From positions 30,896,338 to 30,960,337 of the forward strand of contig CM060199.1 of NCBI GenBank assembly GCA_030562195.1: 64,000 nt of DNA, given 5' to 3'. The notes under the pieces were generated by a model. That model was not told where the DNA came from and made no database searches. It worked only from the letters and a program-made list of their open reading frames with translations. This DNA is from Nipponacmea schrenckii. Taxonomy: Eukaryota > Mollusca > Gastropoda > Lottiidae. This document shows, in pieces, positions 21,329 through 31,640 of this stretch (position 1 is its first letter; each line of letters opens with the position of its first letter). Position numbers and translations under genes: made by a program.

Positions 21329-22501
21329 CACGTAATCATGTAGAGTAAGTCCTAAATTAAATTTTACCCTTTTCCAATTTTCTAGGGCTTATATCATGTT
21401 GTGTTAAGGATCAACCTTCTTCATCAGGACAGCTGTTTAAGGTAAATTCTTTCCACTTGCTAAATTGAAACTTTGGACTTATTGTTTACTAGATAATAAA
21501 TTATTTCTTTAACAATAATAAGAAACTAACGAAAGGTGGAGGGAATTTTCACATAGTCGAGATTTCTTTAATACTTGAAGGACAGATACATTAACCTCAT
21601 ATAATTTAAACTTTGGAGGAATAGTTAATATCCCTACCAGAAAGCTCATGTATTTACACAAACAACGGCATCTCTGGAAAGCAATCAGAAAACTAGAAAT
21701 CACAATCCGTGTTTTTATGGAATCTGCAGATGTCACTTCATATACAAAATACTATTTTCCTTGAAAAATAGTTTAGCGGACTACTTTTGACTTTTCTCAC
21801 AATGTATTAGACTCAAGGTGATATACAAGTTTTATATTGACATCTTCTGCTTGGTGACTGAAGTAAATAGATTTACATCAAAACATCTGGAATACAGCCA
21901 ATCAGATTTACATCACGTTTTTAAAAAGAAGGAAACACTTCTGGCGCATATAATGATCCAGCCGAGAGAAAGTTGACTAGTCGAATAGTTAACTTTGTTA
22001 AGGAATGATCCGTGCCCTGTGTATGCTTAGGAAATTTGATTATGCTGCTGATTCTACACTGATGTTATCAAACATCATATATCAGCCTTGGCCTTACTTT
22101 TAATAAATATAACCTCCGACAAAAGTGAAAGATTTTGTAGTGTTTATAACCCATCTTTGATCCGATCTTAGAAAGTGTTATAGGGATATGAAATATAAAT
22201 ATCTTCGTATTCAGAAAACTTTTCTTATTATCAAATAGTCTCGGCACAAATTTTTAGGTAGTAAAGTATTCGAGGTAAGTCTCAGTTTCGTCTATATTAT
22301 ATATTATGTTTCTGGAATAAGCTGCATAATAAACGCAGCCAGCAAGGGTTTTATAGACACCAAAATTATTTTCTTTATTCTCATTTCCTCAAATGAAAAC
22401 ACACCAATATGCATCAGGCTATTATTAGCCACAGCACTAGATTGATATCAAACATAACATCAACAGTACACTTAAATATTTAAATTAGGCAAACAATATC
22501 T
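19541..22501. other. intergenic, including decayed promoter duplicate and poly(T)
   Basis: No exon of a second IL-17-like gene was found next to the duplicated upstream region. A 32-base T run lies at 21297-21328. The rest is AT-rich and featureless to me. Confidence 0.45.
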
Positions 22502-24127
22502 AAGATAGCTTGCCAGGGTAATATACGCCCACTGGCAGCATAAAAATAGACATAAATTTCGTTTCTAGGGTGATAAATGTACAATATTACTAAGTTTCCT
22601 TAAAATCAGTCAAGAATTATACCTAATAACAAGGCAATAACTCATTATAGATTTTCAGTATTTTTGATTGTTAAAAGGATTCACTCTTGGGTGATAACAA
22701 ACAATTTCAACAAAATTCATCAAAATCCGTAAGGAATTGTGCCTTGGAAAGACAAGCCAAAACCAAACACGTTTCAAAGAACAAGGTCAATAATTCATAT
22801 TCAATATATTACGATATTTCTTTTCAATAAGGTTCATCCTTGAATGATAATTAAAAATTTCAGCAAGTCAAAATCTGTATAGCATTGTGCCTTCTAAAGT
22901 GTCTACGAGCTAAAATTTTGATGCTTCCTTCAAAAACAGATCAATAACTGATATTAATTAATTATCTGTTTTTCAATATGTTCATCCTTAGGTGATTCCA
23001 CATACTCATGCCAAGTTCCGTTAAAATCAGTCAAGAAATGCGGAAATTGCAGAGTGTTTATGAGCCAAAAATTGAAATCATTTGAAAGAACAAGGGCAAT
23101 CAAATATTATGCGATATTTCTTGTTTTCAATAGGGTTCATCCTTGAATGATAATTACCAATATTAGCAAATCTTGTCAAAATCTGTAATTGTGCCTTCTA
23201 GAGAGTTTACAAGCTAAAATTTTTGACCTGTTTTCGAAAACAAGGGTAATAACTACATGTAATACTAAATATTTTTCAATTTTCAATAGTGTTCATTAGT
23301 AGGTGATAACAAATACTCATGCCAAGTTACGTCAAAATCGCTCAAGAATTGTGAATTGTAGAGTGAGGCAAAAATCCAACATATTTTATAGAACAAGGGC
23401 AATTATTTGTATTAAATATATTTCAATATTTCCTATTTTCAAGAACAAGCCATTCAAGAACAAGGGCAAAAACTTATACGAAATTTTTTCCGATTTCGCC
23501 GATTTTCAATAGGGTTCATCCTTGGGTGATATTAAACAATTTCAGCAAGTTTTGTCAAAATCGGTCAATAACTGTGCTTTGTAGAGTTTTTACAAGCCAA
23601 AAATTGAACGCGTTTTCAAAAACAAGGGCAATAACTGATATTTTTTTTTTTGATTTAACTGGTTTTCAATAGGCTTCATCCTTGGGTGATAACAAATACT
23701 CAAGACAAGTTTCATCAAAATCCATTAAGAATTGTTCTCTCAAGAGTGTTTACAAGCTAAATTGAACTCGTTTTCAAGAACAAGGGCAATAACTCATAAA
23801 ACTAATGTTTTTCGATTTCGCTGATTTTCGATAGGGTTGAGTTATAACATACTCACACACCAAGTTTCATCAAAATCAGTCAGGAATTGCACACTGTAGA
23901 GTGTTTACGAGCCATTCAAGAACAAGGGCAAAAACTGATACTTAATTTTTTCCGATTTCGCCGATTTTCAATAGGGTTCATCCTTGCGTGATCATAAACA
24001 CTCATATCAAGTTTCGTCTAAATCCGTCAAGAATTGCACCTTGTAGAGTGTTTACGAGCAATTGTGGACGGACCGATGGACGGACCGACGGTCAGACGGA
24101 CGGACGTGGGTGACGACAATATAAAAA
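22502..24127 (+). mobile_element. long tandem-repeat element, ATACGCCCAC family
   Basis: It opens with AAGATAGCTTGCCAGG then TAATATACGCCCACTGGCA. It continues as ~9-10 diverged units of about 150-165 bp, each with TCATCCTTGGGTGATAAC, AGTTTCATCAAAATC and AACAAGGGCAATAACT blocks. It closes with GGACGGACCGATGGACGG-type tracts and GACGACAATATAAAAA. There is no protein-coding frame. Opposite-orientation relatives occur at 16813-17086 and 27676-28898. Confidence 0.75.
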
Positions 24128-25734
24128 TCAGGCAAACGATGCCATGCACCATGGACATTTGATTCCACATATTAATAAGGATAACAAAATCATTGCAAGA
24201 TTTTCAAACATACAAACTGATGCTTACATGTACTTTATAAGCCAAGGCTATACTTATGAAGACCCAATTACACACTTTGGTCTCATTTGAAAAGAGAACG
24301 TTACATGTCTCTTAATTCGCCCAATTCAGAGAAAAATGAATCTATGATGAAAAAGAAATATATAGTATTCATGATCTTCTACAAAAGTATGCACTCGTTT
24401 ATCTCAAATTGAAGTTGGAGGTTCTTTTTTCCTTATTTCATGTCCTTGATTGGGATTTCGGAGGCAAATTTGAAAGCTTGTGGCAGTGTAATACTATCAT
24501 ATACGTGAACGTATGTTGACATTTCTGGACATTTGTTATTAAGAACTATGCTGTTGGAGATCTTGGGGTCATACTATGCTGTGTTGAGCCGAAATGCCCC
24601 AAAGTTTCAGTTACTATCATTTTAGTATTAGTTTCGGCATGGACCGTGGCTGCGATGGCAAAATTCTTGACACTCTCGACAACTACGTTTTGAACATATT
24701 CAGTTTGACCATGCCGATTCGAAACATTGTCTGGCGTCTATTCAATTTTGTCGACAGAAGCTTGATTGACGTGTTTTACGTTGCCACCGTTAACATAGTG
24801 TCAAAGCGTAACCTTAGTTTGATTCAAATGATTATCTTAAACAACTGCAATCTTTTTATATGTCAAGGCCCAAACACATTGACTGGGGTTGTCTATGGAT
24901 AATATTTCATTTAACAAGCAAAAAGTTTTATATTATATTGTAATTGATCTATTGTTTCCAACGCTAATTGACGGATTGGTATTTTACTCCTATTCACATA
25001 ATGAACTTTTGCTCGTACTCAAAGTATTATCGAGTCTGTCAATTAGGCCCATTTCAAGTTAGTCTAAAACATCTGTAACCATTTCAGCCTCTTAAGAACT
25101 TTCTAGACAATGTATCGGGTAGAGTATACTTCTGTCAAATAGCTGGAATTAATTTCAGGTCAACAACAGCAAGTGACTGATGCGTGGTCACCAACGTTGC
25201 CTACTAGTAACATTTGTTATTGACCATTAAAAACGAAATTACAGTCGTTTTTTTATCCCTTTGTGTAGTGCTTGTTACATGATGGTTAATTAAAGTAACA
25301 CAAATCTAAATATTTACTAAAAAGCTACTTAAACAACCATTATTTAAGATGGGTTAAAAAACCGCCAACATATTGGTTTACAACAGAAAAGCAATATTCC
25401 CCATATTTCTCCATCAAAATGATCTTTATGTGCGACTAGTTTGTCAAATCGGCATTCCTTTAGGGAGTAAACGTTAGTTAGGCATTTAAGCAGATGTTTA
25501 GATGTGTATATACCTTAAAATATAATCTGGTTGAGATAGTAAGTAAACCATAAATCGGACAGTCCCACGCCTTCAAGATAAGAATCTTGACTTTGCGTCA
25601 CTGCTTCGATAACTGATAGGGTATCGGTTCGGTACAAGTTTTTAGTTTTGATACAATCTTTGTTCCAAAATGCGTTGTGGGTATACATTTATCTGTTGAT
25701 ACAGAGGGTTACTTGTTTGTGAATTGTGGACTGG
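24128..25734. other. region upstream of the nuclear receptor
   Basis: Apart from the unrecognised reading frame at 24594-24902, no gene or structured repeat was seen. It would include the promoter and any untranslated first exon of the receptor. Confidence 0.4.
24594..24902 (+). CDS. unrecognised 102-residue reading frame
   Basis: An ATG frame runs to TAA and has coding-like base use: many codons end in C and there is no simple sequence, unlike neighbouring DNA. The protein is hydrophobic with mixed charge. It has an internal Met at residue 16 (MDRGCDGKILDTLDNYVLN…), a long helical-looking middle and four cysteines. I recognise no domain. It may be a complete short gene or one exon (AG acceptors exist just upstream). 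No TATA box is evident. Confidence 0.3.
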   Translation: MPQSFSYYHFSISFGMDRGCDGKILDTLDNYVLNIFSLTMPIRNIVWRLFNFVDRSLIDVFYVATVNIVSKRNLSLIQMIILNNCNLFICQGPNTLTGVVYG

Positions 25735-28700
25735 ATGGCATCAAGCGACGGCATTCGATGTAAGGATTTCATTATTGAATGTCAATGATTTAATTTTGTT
25801 TAGACAGATATCACCAATAATTAATTTCTGGTTAATTGTTACATTGAGATATCAATAATAAATGCGGATCTCAATGATGAAAATGTTCTTGCTTAATGTT
25901 TGAATCGTCCTAGATGGTTTAGCAACATCATATGCGCATATATCTCCGACTTCTGGAAAGTATGCCAATGTATGATTGAGGAGAGTTATTTGATTTAGTA
26001 CTTGTTTAACGAATATTGCTAAAGAAAATGTCAGTTTTAGACAAGTAGTACAGTTAAAGAATGAATGTTCGTTGGCTAAAATGACTATTATTATTCAGAT
26101 TATATTCAGGATTAATCATAATCGAGGATAGTGTTAATTATTATTTGACGATAAATTCGCCATTTCAGGCGAGTTGAACGAGAAAGGGAATTCAAAGTTT
26201 AAGAAGGAATGTGTGGTTTGTAAGGAACCTGCTCAGGGGTTCAATTTTGGTGCCTTAGTTTGTCTTCCATGTAAGGTACGTGTGTGTACGTTCAACACGT
26301 TATCTTTTTCTAATTAGCCGCATTTAAATTAGCTCCAAACGTGCCACTCGTATATACATAGGTTTTAGTTATTTGCAACTAAGTAACCGTTTCAAGTTCC
26401 TTGAGCTTTGAATAATGTAGAGGTAGACTTATCAGATGTTTCTTGCAGAGTTTTTACATAAGATGTAGTAAAGAAGATGTAATTTATAGTAAATGCAACG
26501 GAAATTGTGATATATTTGGTGAAAACAGAATTCGCTGTCAATATTGTCGATATCAACAATGTCTCAAAGTTGGAATGAAACCACGGGGTATGTTGAATTT
26601 CCTCGATTAGACTATTTCCTATCTGTATATTATATAGAAAGTCACAGATTTTCAGACAGAATTTGGCTACATACACCTGTTATTTTTTCCAATAACAATA
26701 TATTATTATTAATCTGTGATATCTGTACGAGTTTATGGCTGCTCGCGCGTAAGTACATACTCTGTCTAGAAAAAGGCACACTACTAGCTGCAGCATTTAT
26801 TGGAAATATTCTTTTCCCATTGTCAATTTGCGCAAAATCATGTCCATTAAACTCTAGTAAAAAATTTGTGTATATTAATTTGTATGCCCAGATGAATTTG
26901 GTTTTGTTTGGATTGTCCTCGAAAACCCTAAAAAATTTCAAAAATCAGCATCTTTAAATTTGGCACTCAATCTCAAAACGTCTAACCAGGTCAGCTTCTA
27001 CAGCAATTATAAATCTTATTTCGAGTTCGAACCCTATTTAGATTCGAACATAGGTTACAAATTTCGATTCCTGATTTGTAAATTGCCTGTGGGAAATTTG
27101 AAACCTTAGATTAAAATTTTCGGTTAAAAAAAAACGGTTCGTGACAAATGATATTGTTTGTGTTGCAAATCTAAGTACATTAAAGATGAATTTCCTTTTT
27201 GCACACCTTATTTATTTTTTTTGTATTTTAGAGAAACCCGAAAGATATTTGTTTGCATTTGACGAATCTCTCTGTATGGTTTGTGGCGATTTATCTAACG
27301 GGATTCATTTTGGTGTCAGTACTTGTGAGGGTTGCAAGGTAACATTTTATTGAAAACTTATATCTTCGCACGAGGACACGGCAAAATGACATGAAAATAT
27401 AAAATGTTCCTTTTCAAGATACAGTATTTGTGAAAAACGTTGATCTAGTTTTTAAGTCACTTTTCTACTCTTTCAGAAATTCTTTCGACGTTGCTTATTA
27501 GAAAGCTCCAAGTTAATATGTGTTAATGAGAGAAGATGTAGAATCAATCCCAAGACAAGAAATCGGTGTCGATTATGTCGATACTTAAAATGTCTTCAAG
27601 TAGGAATGTCGAAAAGTGGTGAGTGGGTTAAGAAAGTGGATGTGAAAGTATAACACACACAATTCGAATATATTGTTTTTTATACGCCCACATGAGAGGC
27701 GAGGTCGTCACTTATGTCCGTCGGTCCGTCCGTCCACAATTGCTGTACAATGTGCAATTCATGGCGGAATTTGATGAAACTTGGTGTGCGAGAATGTTAT
27801 AACTCAAGGATAAACCCTATTGAAAATCAGTGAAATCGAAAAACATTTAGTATGAGTTATTGCCTTTGTTCTTGAAAATGCGTTCAATTTTAGCTTGTAA
27901 ACACTCTCGAGAGAACCATTCTTTATGGATTTTGATGAAACTTGGTTTGAGTATTTGTTATAACCCAAAAATTTAATATCAGTTATTGCCCTTTTTTTTG
28001 AAAACGCGTTCAATTTTCGGCTTGTAAACACTCTATAAAGCACAGTTAGTTACAATTCTTGAGCGATTTTGACCTAAGTTGGCATGAGTATTTGTAATCA
28101 CCTAATGATGAACCCTATTGAAAAATATTTAGCATTATTTATTGCCCATCTTTTGGAAAACGCGTCAACATTTTTAGCTTGTAAACCCTCTAGAAGGCAC
28201 AATGATTTACAGAAATTTGCTGAAATTGTTAATTATCACTCAAGTATGAACCCTATTAAAACAAGAAATATCACATAATATTTGATTGGCGTTGTTCTTT
28301 CAAATGATTTCAATTCATAAACACTCTGCAAGTCAGATTTCTTGACTGATTTTAACGGAACTTGGCATGAGTATGTGGAACCACCTAAGGATGAACCCTA
28401 TTGAAATTCAGATAAATCTTAAAATATTTAATATCAGTTATTGCTCTGTTTTTGAAAAAAGGGTCAAAATTTTAGCTCGTAGCCACTTTAGAAGGCACAA
28501 TGCTTTACAGATTTGGACAGAACTTGCTGAAATTGTTATAGGATGAAGCATATTGAAAAGAAATCACAAAATATTTAGTATGAATTATTGCCCGTGTTCT
28601 TTAAAACGCGTTGGGTTTTTGGCTTGTTTTTCCAAGGCACAATTCCTTACGGATTTTGATGAATCATATTGAAATTGTTTGTTATCACCCAAGAATGAAT

Positions 28701-30961
28701 CCTTTTAACCATCAAAAATACTGAAAATCTATAATGAGTTATTGCCTTGTTATTAGGTATTATTCTTGACTGATTTTAAGGAATCTCAGTAATATTGTAC
28801 ATTTATCACCCTAGAAAAGAAGTATATGTATATTTTATTTTTTATTCAAAATCAATGCTGCCAATGGGCGTATATTACCTTGCCTGGCAAGCTATCTTTT
28901 CCAAAATTATATTATTGGCATACAGGTCATCTGCCTATAAACATTTGTGTTGTAGGTAGGTTTTGCATTGATAAAAGATAATTTGAGTTTCTCTCCGAAA
29001 AGATTCTATTGAAATACTCAAAGTGTTAATTCAATTCATGACAAAACAGTATCAATTTCAGAAGAGAGTGCTTATTTAATAGTTTGTCAGAACCCTTACG
29101 AAACAACATAACGTTTCTTACTTCTCACGGACGTAATTAAAAATAAAATATTTCAACAAAGTATTCAAATTACTATATTTTTAATTGTTACACTTCTAAA
29201 GCTTTAAATGTGATGTAGATTAACATACATGATTGCCGGGGTGTTATTTCCATGTAAGTAGGTTTGTAATAATAATCTAAACTTATTCCAAATTTTACGG
29301 AGCCCCTAACACGCAGTGTAAATATTTTTTTTATTATTTCGTTTAATCGAAATAATTAATTCGTTTAAACGAAATAATTATTTCGATTAAACGAAATAAT
29401 AGCATTTATTTCGATTAAACGAAATAATTATTTCGATTAAACGAAATAAATATTTATTTCGATTAAACGGAATAATTATTTCGTCTTATCGAAATAAAAT
29501 TATTTTGTTTTAACGATTTAAATTATTTCGTTTAAACGAAATAATTATTGCGTTTATTTCGTTTAAATAGTCAAATTAATTCGTTTAAACGAAATAATTT
29601 AAATCGTTTAAACGAAATAGTCAAATTAATTCGTTTAAAGGAAATAATTTAAATCGTTTAAACGAAATAGACAAATTAATTCGTTTAAACGAAATAATTT
29701 AGTCAAAATAATTCGTTTTAACGAAATAATTAATTCGTTTTAACGAAATAATTAATTCGTTTAAACGAAATAATTTAAATCGTTTAAACGAAATAGTCAA
29801 ATTAATTCGTTTAAACGAAATAATTATTTCGTTTAAACGAATTAATTATTTCGTTTAAACGAAATAACTTTTTAAAAAAGTATTTCCACAGCGTGTTAGG
29901 GGCTCCGTAAAATTTGAAATGTTATTCTTGGATTTTATTTTGCAGCAGTAAAAATTGGGCGCCCAAGAAATTCACGAAAATTGCCAAAATTGAAACAAAA
30001 AGCAAATTCTTCAAATGCAGCTTATGACGATTGGGTTCATACTCTTCTTAGTGATGTCAAACGTCATTCTCCAGATCCACTTGAAAGAAACCAGTGGTTA
30101 TCGACAATTCAAAGCTGTGGATTTACATCTGACGAGGCGTTTTGTCAAAGTGTTTCAGCGTCGATGGAAAAGACACAGAGTTCTCAAGTTAAGTTGACCA
30201 GAATTACCAAGCCTTCAACACAATTGTTTAATTGCATCTCTTACGATGATCACAGTCCATCCAAACTAAATGGAACTATTAATGAACTACAAGAGCAAAC
30301 ACTTCAAACACCTTCTATTGAAATGATCAAAAATCATGATTACGATTCCTGGACACGACCTAGGGCTGATTACAATCAACAGCAGCAAATGATCACGACA
30401 TACCAGACAAACAATGGAAATACGTCTAAACTACACTATGGAAGTCTTCATATGTCTCAGCAGTTGTGCCCGAGGACGTCGTCAAATGACTTTGCTCTTC
30501 TTAAACATGCCAACACCACTTCTCTAGTTACTCAAGAACACCACGACCCCGGCCAGTTATACACCGATCTAAAACCAAAATTTTGTAATGATCTCAATGA
30601 GGTGAAACATAATTTAAACCCAAATCAATATTTATACGGTTTTCAGTATACGCAGACCGGCGATGACGACTTGCTCAATCTTTTGGAAAATTGTCAACAA
30701 TTGAATTGTGAGAGCTTAGTCAAGTCAAAATCAACAAGTAATATAGTTTCGGAAGCACATAACGCTGCTCAGGACGAAATTAATGAAAGGTCTTTTTGGA
30801 ATTATCCGGAAGAAAATCTCACTCAGTTATATAAGTCAGCCGAGTTTCTGTCCTTACCAAATTTAACTCAACTGAGAACATCAATAAATAAACAGAGTGA
30901 TGTCCAAGTTGCTTACTTATCAGTACCAGAATTAGACTCTTCTGATTTTATTTATGATTGA
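25735..30961 (+). CDS. nuclear receptor with two DNA-binding domains and no LBD
   Basis: Six exons: 25735-25759, 26169-26275, 26449-26587, 27232-27338, 27477-27618, 29946-30961. They total 1536 nt (511 residues) with all phases consistent. DBD1 (residues 23-90) has finger 1 C23-x2-C26-x13-C40-x2-C43 and finger 2 C60-x3-C64-x9-C74-x2-C77. DBD2 (105-180) has C105, C108, C122, C125 and C141-x5-C147-x9-C157-x2-C160, then the usual extension VGMSKSAVKIGRPRN. A 14-residue linker joins the domains. The last 330 residues are polar and low in hydrophobic runs, with an acidic DDDLLNLLE patch (413-421); I see no ligand-binding-domain signature. It is expected to act as a nuclear DNA-binding regulator. 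Two-DBD receptors are known in protostomes but normally carry an LBD; knirps-type (NR0A) receptors lack one but have a single DBD. The short first coding exon is the least certain part. Confidence 0.85.
27676..28898 (-). mobile_element. tandem-repeat element in receptor intron 5
   Basis: Reverse orientation of the 22502 family. It begins TTTTTATACGCCCACATG with CGTCGGTCCGTCCGTCC, and continues with ~7 units containing TTATTGCCC, CTTGTAAACACTCT and ATGAACCCTATTGAAAA. It ends GGGCGTATATTACC plus CTTGCCTGGCAAGCTATCTT. It is inserted wholly within the intron between DBD2 and the C-terminal exon. Confidence 0.75.
29296..29909 (-). mobile_element. palindrome-array TIR element, copy C (inverted)
   Basis: Terminal repeats TACGGAGCCCCTAACACGC and …GCGTGTTAGGGGCTCCGTA enclose 614 bp of GTTTAAAC-centred palindromes. 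Irregular landmarks (the 'aaatagtcaaattaatt' spacers, the GCGTTTATTTCG segment, the TTTTTAAAAAAGTATTTCC end) appear in the exact reverse order of copy A at 664-1252, so the two are inverted copies of one element. The flanks CAAATTT and AAATTTG extend the inversion. It ends 36 bp before the last exon of the receptor gene. Confidence 0.8.
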
Positions 30962-31016
30962 TTCTTCTCTCATTTGAATGACTTGTCTTTAATATTTGCC
31001 ACAAGAAATAAATAAA
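30962..31016 (+). terminator. poly(A) signal of the nuclear receptor gene
   Basis: Overlapping AATAAA motifs at 31007-31012 and 31011-31016 lie about 50 bp after the stop codon, predicting a very short 3' UTR. Confidence 0.6.
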
Positions 31017-31605
31017 AAAGGAGTTTAAAGTATTAGTTAAATCAGTCAACAATATAACAGAATTCACTGTTTAGAAGATATAAAATGGCAAGGGGATATA
31101 AAGAGTTTCAGCTTTTCATTCTTAATAATCATTTTGTCTTTATCACTATATAGTAAGTAAACCCACGAATCTATTATATTTGGACGCGAAAAATGGTTAC
31201 AATTCTATACTAACTAACCATTAATGCACAAAACTATTTTTCAAGTTGCTTTTCTCTCCCCAAAATATGCCCCGTCAATATTATACGATCGAATCCTTTT
31301 GTCCGCTTATTGTTTTGTTTTGGTTTTTTATTCGCACATTTTTTGTCACGTTAAAATGATATACAAATGTATTGTATATATGATATGATTATGTATTAAA
31401 TTTAATGATATACTATAAAATAAAATTACCGTCACTGATGGTTTGTTGGCCAAGCCGTTCATGATCAGACGCATTAGTAGGTCAGGGACGACACTCATGT
31501 TTTGTTGGCAGTTAAAACGTTTGAATGAGAAATGCTTCATTATTGGTGTTTTCGGTACACATCTTCATCAAAGATCCCATACAATATTTTATACGAAGAA
31601 TAACA

Positions 31606-31611
31606 TTTATT
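31606..31611 (-). terminator. poly(A) signal of the SDR gene
   Basis: TTTATT on the plus strand is AATAAA on the minus strand, 30 bp beyond the stop codon (31643-31641). The gene thus converges on the receptor gene with about 590 bp between the two poly(A) signals. Confidence 0.55.
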
Positions 31612-31640
31612 GCAGTAAAAAAAACTATAACAACCCCATG

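Noticed and set aside
26544..26957. 137-codon plus-strand frame and an overlapping minus-strand frame
   Set aside because: The plus frame overlaps the end of DBD1 exon 3 in another frame and runs into the intron; exon phase supports splicing at 26588 instead.
27020..27050. GTTCGAACCC resembling a tRNA T-loop
   Set aside because: No matching acceptor or anticodon arms nearby; it is a chance match in intron 3 of the receptor.
30015..30197. 60-codon frame inside the last receptor exon
   Set aside because: Out-of-frame shadow of the receptor C-terminus, which is supported by phase from five upstream exons.
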